A stretch of DNA of 64,000 nt from assembly GCA_034423135.1 (NCBI GenBank), contig DAOUJC010000014.1:54176-118175 (forward strand), written 5' to 3'. A model generated the notes under the pieces. The model did not search any database. It was not told where the DNA came from and saw nothing but the letters and a program-made list of their open reading frames with translations. A program made the position numbers and the translations under genes. Positions 34,380 to 43,201 of the stretch are shown here, piece after piece. Source of the stretch: JAPPHY01 sp034423135 (lineage in GTDB: Bacteria; Chloroflexota; Dehalococcoidia; Lucifugimonadales; UBA2985). Numbering within the stretch: the stretch's first letter is position 1; the number at the start of each line of letters is the position of its first letter.

Positions 34380-34764
34380 CAACAGCCACTAGTGACTTAC
34401 CAATTGCGCGGGTGCGTTGGGGGTTGGCGCGCGTGGGCCGCGGTTGCATGGCCTCTACTCTGCGACCGTAGGCGCCTCAATCAAGTTGAGGAGGTCTGTT
34501 GTTGCTCCAAGACTCAATTGGATACTCCGGTATCTTTCGCATCCCCAAAAGATACTGAAAGGCCGAAAAGTATCATTTGGCAGCGTGAGTGCCTGCCACC
34601 GAGTTTCATGTCGTATCCTTCGCCGCTTCCGGCCCTCGTCTCCACTCGCCCTTGTTCGCCTGCGCGCTGCAAGGTAGAATGCGACGGGCGGCAGGCAGGC
34701 GGCGCTCGGCAGCAGGACGCGCGGGCGGCACGACGCACAAATCTCGGAGCGAGACCAAGACGCT
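34380..34764. other. Intergenic stretch between divergent pdxS and MFS gene
   Basis: The stretch holds the distal part of the pdxS promoter. The segment 34480-34620 is more AT-rich than its surroundings, and I see no gene, RNA fold or repeat I can support. Long open frames across it (such as 34392-35555 plus) run through the MFS gene in the wrong frame. Confidence 0.4.
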
Positions 34765-36045
34765 TTGACTGTACGGAGCAAAAAGCGAGTCATATTCTAC
34801 GGTTGGTGGCTCCTCGGCGCTGGCACCATCGTGCTGGTGATGCAGGGAGGTCTCTACGCCTACGGCTTCCCGCTCTTCTTCGTGCCCCTGGCCAACACCC
34901 TTGGAACCAGCCGTGGCGCCCTCTCCCTGGCCTTCTCATTCACCCGGCTGGAGAGCAGCCTCCTCGGCCCCATCGAAGGGTACCTGATCGACCGCTTTGG
35001 CCCCCGCGGTATCATGTACGTGGGGTTCGCCCTGCTTGGCCTGAGCTTCATCCTGTTCAGCTTCGTCGACTCACTGCTGGACTTCTACCTGGTGTTCCCG
35101 GTCCTGGCCCTGGGTGCGAGTCTGTCCGGGTTCCTGCCGGTGATCACAGCAGTGAACAACTGGTTCTCGCGGCGCAGGGGGCTTGCCACGGGCATATGCT
35201 CTGCGGGTGTCAACATCGGCGGCGTGCTGCTGTTCCTGATGGCAATCGCCATCTCCACCTACGGCTGGCGCGCGACCGCAGCCCTCACGGGCGTGCTCAT
35301 CCTGCTGCTGGGATTCCCGATGACCGCGATGATGCGACACCGGCCCCAGCCCTACGGCTACCTGCCCGACGGCGACGAGGCAGAGGAAGCCGGCGACTCG
35401 GAGGACGGCACGTCGTCTCGTGCGCAGGAAGCGTCCGACTTCACGCCAAAGGAGGCGCTAAAGACTCCCGCATTCTGGATCATCGCGTCGGCTCACGGAT
35501 TCTCGCTGTTCATCGTGGGAACCGTGTCCATCCACCAAGTGCCTCTGCTGGTTGACCACGGGATATCGTTCGAGGCGGCCGCCTCGGTGCTGGCGTTCAT
35601 GACGCTGGTGGCGATGGTCGGGCGCGTGATCGGCGGCTACCTGGGCGACCTGATCGGCTACAAGGTGATACTGCTGGCGTGCTTCCTGCTGCTTTCCGTG
35701 GGCGTGGTGGTGCTCTCCACGGCGCACACAATGACCCAGGCCCTGGTGTACGCGGTGCTCTACGGCCTGGGCTACGGAGCGAGGGCGCCGCTGCTCATCG
35801 CCCTGCGCGCCGATTTCTTCGGTCCCCGCAACTTTGCAACCATCATGGGCCTCTCGCAGCCCATCATGGTCATCGGCTCGTTCTTCGGACCCATAGCCGC
35901 AGGATACGCCTACGACGTGCAGGGCAGCTACCAGATGATCTTCAGCGTCATCGCCGTCCTCAACCTGGTGGGCGCGGTGCTGATCTTCTTCATCAAGAGG
36001 CCGGAGCTCCCCATTCGCAAGGAGGCCGCGGCGGAATCCGGCTAG
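34765..36045 (+). CDS. Major facilitator superfamily transporter
   Basis: A 426-aa membrane carrier with about 12 hydrophobic segments. It begins KRVIFYGWWLLGA and has the MFS loop IDRFGPRGIM after TM2. An acidic central loop (GDEAEEAGDSEDGTSS) separates the halves. It is closely similar in plan to the transporter at 3415-4734 (shared FYGWW start, LIDRFGPR/VDRFGPR and AIxxYFG/ADFFGxRxF motifs), so the two are paralogues; substrate is unknown. The start is probably TTG at 34765 without a clear Shine-Dalgarno. Confidence 0.83.
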   Translation: MTVRSKKRVIFYGWWLLGAGTIVLVMQGGLYAYGFPLFFVPLANTLGTSRGALSLAFSFTRLESSLLGPIEGYLIDRFGPRGIMYVGFALLGLSFILFSFVDSLLDFYLVFPVLALGASLSGFLPVITAVNNWFSRRRGLATGICSAGVNIGGVLLFLMAIAISTYGWRATAALTGVLILLLGFPMTAMMRHRPQPYGYLPDGDEAEEAGDSEDGTSSRAQEASDFTPKEALKTPAFWIIASAHGFSLFIVGTVSIHQVPLLVDHGISFEAAASVLAFMTLVAMVGRVIGGYLGDLIGYKVILLACFLLLSVGVVVLSTAHTMTQALVYAVLYGLGYGARAPLLIALRADFFGPRNFATIMGLSQPIMVIGSFFGPIAAGYAYDVQGSYQMIFSVIAVLNLVGAVLIFFIKRPELPIRKEAAAESG

Positions 36046-36057
36046 GCTGCCGGTCTC

Positions 36058-38985
36058 CTACACCCCGACGCTTACCTTCGCCTTGCGCCTGCCCCTGGAT
36101 TTCACCTTGCCATTGGTGCTGGCCGCCCCGTTCTCCCGCACCAGCACATCCCGCAGGTAGCGGCCCGTGTGCGACTCCTCTAGCTCCGCAACATCCTCCG
36201 GCGTGCCCGCAGCGATCACCTGTCCGCCGCGCTCCCCGGCGCCAGGCCCAAGGTCCACGACCCAGTCGGCGTTCTTGATCAGGTCCAGGTGGTGCTCGAT
36301 GAGGACTACGGTGTTGCCCGCGTCCACCAGCCGGTGCAGCACGCCCAGCAGGGCGGCGCAGTCCTGGAACGAGAGGCCGGTGGTCGGCTCGTCCAGGATG
36401 TAGAGCGTCTTGCCCGTGGCGCGCCGGGACAGCTCCGTGGCCAGCTTCACTCGCTGCGCCTCTCCGCCGCTGAGCGTGGTTGCGGGCTGGCCTAGGCGAA
36501 TGTACCCCAGACCCACGTCTTTCAGCGTCTCCAGCTTGGAGCGCACGCGCGGGAAGTTCCAGAAAAAGTCCAGCGCCTCCGAGACGGTCATGTCCAGCAC
36601 CTCGGAGATGTTGCGGTCCTTGAGCGTTATCTCCAGTGCCTCGCGGTTGTACCGCTGCCCGTGGCACACCTCGCACGGCATGGTCACGTTGGGCAGAAAC
36701 TGCATCTCGATCTGGATGTAGCCCGCGCCGGCGCACGACTCGCACCGGCCGCCCTTGACGTTGAACGAGAATCGGCCCGGGCCGTAGCCGCGCACGCGGG
36801 ACTCCGGCACTGCGGCGAATATCTCGCGTATGGGCGTGAAGGTGCCCGTGTAGGTTGCCGGGTTGCTGCGCGGCGTCCGTCCGATGGGCGACTGGTCTAT
36901 GTTCACCACCTTGTCGATGTTCTCGATGCCGTAGACCCCGTCGCACTCGCCCGGCCTGTCCCGTGCCCCGTAGAGCATCTGCGCCAGGCGCTTGTACATC
37001 ACCTCGTAGACCAGGCTGCTCTTGCCGGAGCCGGACACTCCGGTGATGCACACCAGCATCCCGGTGGGCAGAGTCACGTCTATGTTCTTCAGGTTGTTCT
37101 CCCGCGCGCCCCTGACCACCAGCTCGTTCCCGTTGCCGGGGCGCCGCGACTCCGGCAGCGGAATCTTGAGCCGCCCGCTCAGGTACCGGCCGGTGACCGA
37201 GACGTCGTGCTGAGACACCTCCTCCACGGTGCCGGTGGCAACTATGTGACCGCCGTGCTCGCCTGCGCCCGGGCCCAGGTCGATGATGTGGTCGGCGGAG
37301 CGCATGATGGCCTCATCGTGCTCGACGATGATGACTGTGTTGCCGATGTCTCGCAGGCGCTTCAGTGTGTCGATGAGCAGGTGGTCATCGACGGGATGGA
37401 GGCCCACGCTCGGCTCGTCGCAGACGTAGAGCACGCCCATCAGGCCAGAGCCGATCTGCGTGGCCAGCCGGATGCGCTGCGCCTCCCCGCCGCTGAGCGT
37501 GGAGGCCGTGCGGTCAAGAGTCAGGTAGTCCAGTCCCACGTCCTTGAGGAACCGCAGGCGGGCATGAATCTCCTTCAGGATCTGGCGGGCGATGGTGCGC
37601 TGGCGCTGGTCCAGGGGTGATTGCTCGCTCTCGTCGTCCAGCCACTCAACCCACTCGATCGACTGGCCGATGGTGGCAGACGTCACCTGTATGATGTTTC
37701 TGTCCGCTACGGTGACCGCCAGCGACTGAGGCTTGAGGCGTTTTCCGTCGCAGTCTGCGCAGGGGCGGGCGGCCATGTACCGCTCGATCTCCTGGCGCAT
37801 GTAGTCGGAGGCCGTCTCCTTGTAGCGTCGCTCCAGGTTGGGAATCACGCCCTCGAACCTGGTGTCCCACGTGTACACGCGGCCCCGGTGCGTGCGGTGT
37901 CGCATCTTGACCACCTTGCCGCGGTTGCCGTACAGGATGAGGTCAACGTGCTCCTGCTTCAGGTCACGCACCCTGTCCTTGACGGAGAACCCGTACGCCT
38001 CCGAAAGCGACACCAACAGGCTCGCAAACCACGGGTTGGCCGTCCCGGAGCGTGACCAGGGCACGACCGCGCCCGCTGCCAGGGTCGCGTCCTTGTTGGG
38101 CATGACCAGTTCCGGGTCTATCTCCAGCCGGTAGCCCAGGCCGGTGCAGGTGGGGCAGGCGCCGTGCGGGCTGTTGAACGAAAACGTGCGAGGCTCGATC
38201 TCACCCAGGCTCACGCCGCAGTGAACGCAGGCGAACCGCTCGGAGAAGAGCAGCTCCTCGCCGTCCACCACCGACACTTGCACGACGCCGCCTCCCAGGT
38301 TGATGGCCTGCTCCACAGAGTCGGTGAAGCGGTTGACGTCGGCATCGTCGCCCACCACCAGCCTGTCCACCACAACCTCGATGGTGTGCCACTTCTGCCG
38401 ATCCAGGACAATGCTCTCGGACAGGTCTCGTATCTCGCCGTTGACGCGGGCCCTCACGTAGCCTGCGGAGCGGGCGTCCTCCAGAATATCCTTGTGCTCG
38501 CCCTTGCGGCGGACCACCAGCGGCGCCATCACCATGATGCGGCTCTCGGCGGGCAGGTTCATGATGGCGTCGACTATCTGCTGCACGGTCTGGCGCTGCA
38601 CAGGCCTGCCGCACTGGTGGCAGTGGGGTCGGCCGGCGCGGGCGTAGAGGAGGCGCAGGTAGTCGTATATCTCGGTGACGGTGCCGACGGTGGAGCGCGG
38701 GTTGTGGGAGACGCCCTTCTGGTCGATGGATATGGCGGGTGACAGGCCCTCTATGTACTCCACGTCGGGCTTCTCCATGAGGCCGAGGAACTGGCGCGCG
38801 TAGGCGGAGAGGGACTCGACGTAGCGGCGCTGCCCCTCCGCGTAGATGGTATCGAATGCCAGGGAGCTCTTGCCGGAGCCTGACACGCCGGTGATGACGA
38901 CCAGCCGGTTCCGGGGTATGGAGACATCGACGTTCTTGAGGTTGTGCTCCCTGGCGCCCTTGACTACGATGCTGTCCTGAGACAT
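36058..38985 (-). CDS. uvrA: Excinuclease ABC subunit A
   Basis: The damage-recognition ATPase of nucleotide excision repair, 975 aa. First ATPase: GVSGSGKSSLAFD (about residue 33), zinc finger pair CHQC and later CADC-type motifs, signature LSGGEAQRIRLATQIG, Walker B YVCDEPSVGLHP. Second ATPase: GVSGSGKSSLVYEV, CESCAGAG zinc finger, LSGGEAQRVKLATEL, LYILDEPTTGL. The ATG at 38985 follows AAAGGA at 6 nt and begins MSQDSIVVKGAREHNL, so the nine-codon-longer frame is rejected. A TAGAAT -10 lies upstream on the minus strand. No SOS box was seen. Confidence 0.96.
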   Translation of the reverse strand: MSQDSIVVKGAREHNLKNVDVSIPRNRLVVITGVSGSGKSSLAFDTIYAEGQRRYVESLSAYARQFLGLMEKPDVEYIEGLSPAISIDQKGVSHNPRSTVGTVTEIYDYLRLLYARAGRPHCHQCGRPVQRQTVQQIVDAIMNLPAESRIMVMAPLVVRRKGEHKDILEDARSAGYVRARVNGEIRDLSESIVLDRQKWHTIEVVVDRLVVGDDADVNRFTDSVEQAINLGGGVVQVSVVDGEELLFSERFACVHCGVSLGEIEPRTFSFNSPHGACPTCTGLGYRLEIDPELVMPNKDATLAAGAVVPWSRSGTANPWFASLLVSLSEAYGFSVKDRVRDLKQEHVDLILYGNRGKVVKMRHRTHRGRVYTWDTRFEGVIPNLERRYKETASDYMRQEIERYMAARPCADCDGKRLKPQSLAVTVADRNIIQVTSATIGQSIEWVEWLDDESEQSPLDQRQRTIARQILKEIHARLRFLKDVGLDYLTLDRTASTLSGGEAQRIRLATQIGSGLMGVLYVCDEPSVGLHPVDDHLLIDTLKRLRDIGNTVIIVEHDEAIMRSADHIIDLGPGAGEHGGHIVATGTVEEVSQHDVSVTGRYLSGRLKIPLPESRRPGNGNELVVRGARENNLKNIDVTLPTGMLVCITGVSGSGKSSLVYEVMYKRLAQMLYGARDRPGECDGVYGIENIDKVVNIDQSPIGRTPRSNPATYTGTFTPIREIFAAVPESRVRGYGPGRFSFNVKGGRCESCAGAGYIQIEMQFLPNVTMPCEVCHGQRYNREALEITLKDRNISEVLDMTVSEALDFFWNFPRVRSKLETLKDVGLGYIRLGQPATTLSGGEAQRVKLATELSRRATGKTLYILDEPTTGLSFQDCAALLGVLHRLVDAGNTVVLIEHHLDLIKNADWVVDLGPGAGERGGQVIAAGTPEDVAELEESHTGRYLRDVLVRENGAASTNGKVKSRGRRKAKVSVGV

Positions 38986-39326
38986 GGCGTCCTTTGCTTG
39001 CGAAAGTACCAACGGGCCAAGGGATATTCTACCACTACGGCGGGGATTGGGGGCAGGGTGTGGCGTTGTAAAGGGCGTATCTTCTTGACTCGGTAACTCC
39101 TCCCCGGTAGTATTCGCGTGGTCTAGTCACGGCAAATGGGTTGAATGATTGTTGTCACCGACGTTTGCCCAGAATTCCAAAGGGGTCATATCGGTCGATA
39201 TCCCCGAAGGAACCGGGAAGTGTGAACGTGCCCTACGAGACCAAGACGAAGGAGTAGTTTGCCCAATACTGCTACTTGGAGCCTCATACCGTCAAGGCTC
39301 TGGAGGAGCAACTAGGAGATCATCCG

Positions 39327-41069
39327 ATGGGAATTGAAGCCAGAAATCGATCGCTCCCCGACTGGTTCAAAAGCGTACGGACGGGTGAGTTAGTACTGCC
39401 TAGATTCCAACGATTTGAGAGCTGGAGTCACTCTGAAGTAGTTACACTTATGGACTCCGTATTGCGCGGCCGACCTTTCGGAGCAGCGTTGGTGCTTTAC
39501 GTAGGGAATGATAAACCATTCGTAAGCCGCCCGATGTCTGGTGCCCCGATGCCAACTCAACGAACAACTGAGCACCTGTTGGATGGGCAACAGAGGCTAA
39601 CCGCACTCTGGAAGGCCCTCAACAACCTATACGAAGATCGAACGTACTTTGCCTCTCTGAAGACACCAGATGACGAGGACACGCCTATTGTAGATAGTGT
39701 AGCTCGATGGATGAATGGGGATCGAAAATACCCACTTTGGGCCGATGACCCAAAGGAGCAACTAAGGCGTGGCCTCGTGCCCATGTACCTCTTGAATCCT
39801 GAGATAAAGTTGGAAGAGATTGGCAACTGGTGTACCAGCGCTACGGATTCCATTGAAGAGAGCCAAGCCGTTCAATGGCAGGTCATACCACTCCAAGGGG
39901 CAGTGCGAGAGGCGAATCTGCCATTCCTAGCCTTGCCGGTTGGGACATCCGCCCCCGTGGCCATTGACGTCTTCATCAAGATGAATACCACTTCAGCCCA
40001 GCTTTCTGCCTTCGACATATTAGTTGCACAGTTTGAGGGATCAACTGGGCAATCTCTTCACGACCTAGTGGAGGCTTTGCGGGCCGTTGTTCCAGCAGCG
40101 GAACGCTATCTTCCAGTCTCGGATCTAGTCTTGCGGGTTGCTGCACTGCGGGAGGACCATCCCCCTACTGAATCTTCGTTCATGCGTTTGAATATGCGAC
40201 GTCTATTGGACGACTGGCCTGAGATTGAGCGTGGCATCGCTGGAGCGGTTGGTTTCCTGAACGATGAACACATATTTGACCGGGATAGACTACCTACAGT
40301 TGCAGTCATGCCAGTGCTCGCCTCCGTATGGAGCCGGATGCCACAGTCAGGCGACGCGCACGGCCAAGCACGTACATTACTGCGGAAATACCTGTGGCGG
40401 TCTTTCTTTACTGACCGCTATGAACGTTCCGCAGCTACTGCTGCCCTTCAAGACCATCGCGGTCTAGTTGCTCAACTTGTAACCCACAAGGCAGATGCCC
40501 CGATTCCGATTCTGGACAATACTGAGTACCCAATTGCAGAAGTTGAAATGCTAAAGAGAGCTCCTTGGCCAAAGCTGCGTAACACCCTGGCGCGAGGAAT
40601 ACTGGCGGTATCCCTTAGAGGAGGCGGAAGGGATTTTGCTGACGACACACCGGCCAATCAAGATTCCGTACCCAAACGCGAGTACCACCATTTGTTCCCG
40701 GCTTCTTTGCTCAGAAATGAAGCTGGTCTTGAAGAATCGGTGATCAACCTTGCGTTGAATTGCGCACTCTTAACGTGGAATACAAACCGGGACATTTCGG
40801 CAAAAGAGCCTGTCGCATACCTGAGGGAACGTGTGAAACTCCGAGATGGTACCAATTTGGATACCCGCCAAATTAAGGACCGCCTAGGTTCACATACTAT
40901 TCCCTTCGACGAGCTCAATGTCGGAGGATACTCTGAGGAATCTGAAAAGGACAAGAGAGCCGGGAGAATCAAATCAGACTACGAAAAGTTTCTTGATGCT
41001 CGCGCAAAAGCTATCCACCGCGCAGCAGTGAAGCTATGTAACGGGGAGCATTGGAATGGTCTCGCATGA
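39327..41069 (+). CDS. DUF262/HNH protein of the GmrSD type
   Basis: A 580-aa protein. The N-terminal DUF262 domain (about residues 10-250) shows LPRFQRFESWSHSEVVTLMD and the nucleotide-pocket motif LLDGQQRLTAL. The C-terminal DUF1524-like region has the HNH pattern REYHHLFPASLL ... NLALNCALLTWNTNRDISAK (about 450-490). Related proteins are modification-dependent restriction enzymes (GmrSD, SspE, BrxU), which use NTP hydrolysis to cut modified or foreign DNA. No Dnd, Ssp or BREX gene is near, so it may act alone. Base composition is far more AT-rich than uvrA and dxs beside it, pointing to horizontal gain. The ATG at 39327 with AGGAG upstream is preferred over TTG at 39276. Confidence 0.8.
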   Translation: MGIEARNRSLPDWFKSVRTGELVLPRFQRFESWSHSEVVTLMDSVLRGRPFGAALVLYVGNDKPFVSRPMSGAPMPTQRTTEHLLDGQQRLTALWKALNNLYEDRTYFASLKTPDDEDTPIVDSVARWMNGDRKYPLWADDPKEQLRRGLVPMYLLNPEIKLEEIGNWCTSATDSIEESQAVQWQVIPLQGAVREANLPFLALPVGTSAPVAIDVFIKMNTTSAQLSAFDILVAQFEGSTGQSLHDLVEALRAVVPAAERYLPVSDLVLRVAALREDHPPTESSFMRLNMRRLLDDWPEIERGIAGAVGFLNDEHIFDRDRLPTVAVMPVLASVWSRMPQSGDAHGQARTLLRKYLWRSFFTDRYERSAATAALQDHRGLVAQLVTHKADAPIPILDNTEYPIAEVEMLKRAPWPKLRNTLARGILAVSLRGGGRDFADDTPANQDSVPKREYHHLFPASLLRNEAGLEESVINLALNCALLTWNTNRDISAKEPVAYLRERVKLRDGTNLDTRQIKDRLGSHTIPFDELNVGGYSEESEKDKRAGRIKSDYEKFLDARAKAIHRAAVKLCNGEHWNGLA

Positions 41070-41184
41070 GCGGAATCAGCAATTACGCTATCTTCTTCCC
41101 AGTCCACCACTAGTGTTCGCTTAAGGAACTGCTACCGCCCATCGTCCCAAACACGCCCCCACTCCCTACGAAAACCACCTGCAT

Positions 41185-41213
41185 TTGACAGCTTGCTACG
41201 CATGGCCTACCAT
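41185..41213 (+). promoter_or_regulatory. Promoter of dxs
   Basis: TTGACA (41185-41190) and TACCAT (41208-41213) are 17 bp apart, about 75 bp before the dxs start. Confidence 0.55.
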
Positions 41214-41288
41214 TAGCCAAGGCAATGCGGGCGTCCGCCACGCCACCTCTCTGACGCCCACGCCGAGTCTATACACGGAAGTCGTAAA

Positions 41289-43172
41289 GTGGAACCCCGC
41301 ATACTGGACAGAATCAACGAGCCCGCCGACCTCAGGTCGCTCTCCTATGACCAGGTAGCCCAGGTAGCCCAGGAGGCCCGTGACACCATAATCTCCGTCA
41401 TAACGGAGCGAGGAGGCCACCTCGCCTCAAACCTTGGCGTGGTGGAGCTCACCCTGGCCCTTCACCGCATATTCAACAGTCCCACGGACAGCATTGTCTG
41501 GGACACCACCAATCAGACCTACACCCACAAGCTGGTCACCGGCCGGCGAGACGAGTTCCCCAACATTCGCCTGGAAGGAGGCCTGTCCGGGTTCGGAGAG
41601 CCTACGGAGAGCCCCCACGACACGCTGGCCGCCGGCCACGCCGGCACCGGCCTCTCCATCGCGTTGGGCATAGCGCAGGGCGCCGCACAGCGAAATCTCG
41701 ATTCGTGGACCATCGCCGTTGTGGGCGACGGCGCCATGACCTCCGGCTCCAGCTTTGAGGCCGTCAACAACATCGTCCATCTTAACCCGGAGAAGTTCGT
41801 CGTAGTCCTCAACGACAACGGCATGTCCATCTCCGAGAACATCGGCTTCCTCACCAACTGGCGAAAGAGCCTGATTACACACCCGGAAGTGCAGACCATG
41901 ATCGGCCGGGCAAGGGCGTTCTCTCAGCGAGTGCCCAGTGGCGACGTGCTTTACCGGCTGGTCAGGCGTCTCAACACGGGGCTTGCCGGCCTAATCGTGC
42001 CTACGATGTTCTGGACCGAGTTGGGGTTCCAGTACCTGGGCCCTGTGGATGGCCACGACATCAGGCAGATGGAGGAGGTCCTGCGACAGGCCAGGACGCC
42101 CACCGGCTCCGTGCCGCTGGTGCACGTGGTGACTCACAAGGGCCACGGCTACGAGCCCGCCGAGGAAGACCCGGTCAAGTTCCACCAGCCAAGCTCGCCT
42201 CTTGGCAGCGGGTCCGGCGCGCCCACCTACTCCAAGGTGTTCTCGCAGACGTTGACGCGGCTCATGCGCGACGACGAGACGGTCGTGGGCATCAGCGCAG
42301 CCATGCTGGAGGGCACCGGCCTGGTGGACGTTCAGCGCGACTTCCCCGACAGAGTCTTCGACGTGGGCATTGCAGAGCAGCACGCGGTGAGCATGGCTGC
42401 CGGCATGGCCTCCAGCGGCCTGCACCCGTTCGTCTCCATCTACTCCACCTTCCTTCAGAGGGCATTCGACCAGGTTGTGCACGACATCTGCCTGCAGAAC
42501 CTGCCAGTGACCATCATCGCCGACCGCGCCGGCATTGTGGGCGAGGACGGCAAGACGCACCACGGCGCATTCGACATATCGTACCTCCGCTGCCTGCCAA
42601 ACGCAGTGCTGGCTGCGCCAATGGACGAGAACGAGCTGCAGCACCTGGTGTACACCGCCTACCGACACGAGGGGCCGTTCGCCATACGCATCGCAAGAGG
42701 TGCTGCCGTCGGAACGCCCCTGGACGAGGAGCTGCACGAACTGCCCATAGGCAAGGGGCAGGTGGTCCGGGAGGGCAGCGACGTGGTCATCTTTGCCCTG
42801 GGCAAGTCGGTGAGCGCTGCCCTGCAGGCGGCAGAGAAGCTTGCAGAAGACGGCATTTCCTGCGGCGTGGTCAACCCGATATTCGTCAAGCCGCTGGACG
42901 TTGAGCTGCTCCTCAAGGAGGCGCGCCGGACTCGCCGCGTGGTCACTGTGGAGGAGAACGTACTGGCGGGAGGATTCGGCTCTGCGGTGCTGGAGGCGAT
43001 AGCCGAGGCTGGGCTGGAGTACACGTCCGTACATCGTATCGGCATGCCGGACTCCTTCATCGAGCACGGCACGGCCGGCGACCAGCGGAAGCGCCTGCAA
43101 CTCGATGCGGAGGGCATAGCGTCGAGTGTGCTGAGTGAGTTCTTCCCGCAGGTGGGCGCACCGAAGGCGTAG
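41289..43172 (+). CDS. dxs: 1-Deoxy-D-xylulose-5-phosphate synthase
   Basis: The first enzyme of the MEP isoprenoid route, thiamine-diphosphate dependent, condensing pyruvate and glyceraldehyde-3-phosphate. The 627-aa chain shows HLASNLGVVELTLALH, the ThDP/Mg motif VVGDGAMTSG through FVVVLNDNGMSIS, and the pyrimidine-domain GIAEQHAVSMAAGMA and DRAGIVGEDGKTHHG. The start is GTG at 41289. Length is normal. It stands alone and is followed convergently by the peptide-binding lipoprotein gene. Confidence 0.95.
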   Translation: MEPRILDRINEPADLRSLSYDQVAQVAQEARDTIISVITERGGHLASNLGVVELTLALHRIFNSPTDSIVWDTTNQTYTHKLVTGRRDEFPNIRLEGGLSGFGEPTESPHDTLAAGHAGTGLSIALGIAQGAAQRNLDSWTIAVVGDGAMTSGSSFEAVNNIVHLNPEKFVVVLNDNGMSISENIGFLTNWRKSLITHPEVQTMIGRARAFSQRVPSGDVLYRLVRRLNTGLAGLIVPTMFWTELGFQYLGPVDGHDIRQMEEVLRQARTPTGSVPLVHVVTHKGHGYEPAEEDPVKFHQPSSPLGSGSGAPTYSKVFSQTLTRLMRDDETVVGISAAMLEGTGLVDVQRDFPDRVFDVGIAEQHAVSMAAGMASSGLHPFVSIYSTFLQRAFDQVVHDICLQNLPVTIIADRAGIVGEDGKTHHGAFDISYLRCLPNAVLAAPMDENELQHLVYTAYRHEGPFAIRIARGAAVGTPLDEELHELPIGKGQVVREGSDVVIFALGKSVSAALQAAEKLAEDGISCGVVNPIFVKPLDVELLLKEARRTRRVVTVEENVLAGGFGSAVLEAIAEAGLEYTSVHRIGMPDSFIEHGTAGDQRKRLQLDAEGIASSVLSEFFPQVGAPKA

Positions 43173-43201
43173 CCCCTGCGGAGCTTCCGGTCCGTTCCGA
43201 T

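Noticed and set aside
39149..39337. 62-codon plus-strand frame before the DUF262 gene
   Set aside because: No RBS, no similarity, overlaps the DUF262 start; treated as upstream untranslated sequence.
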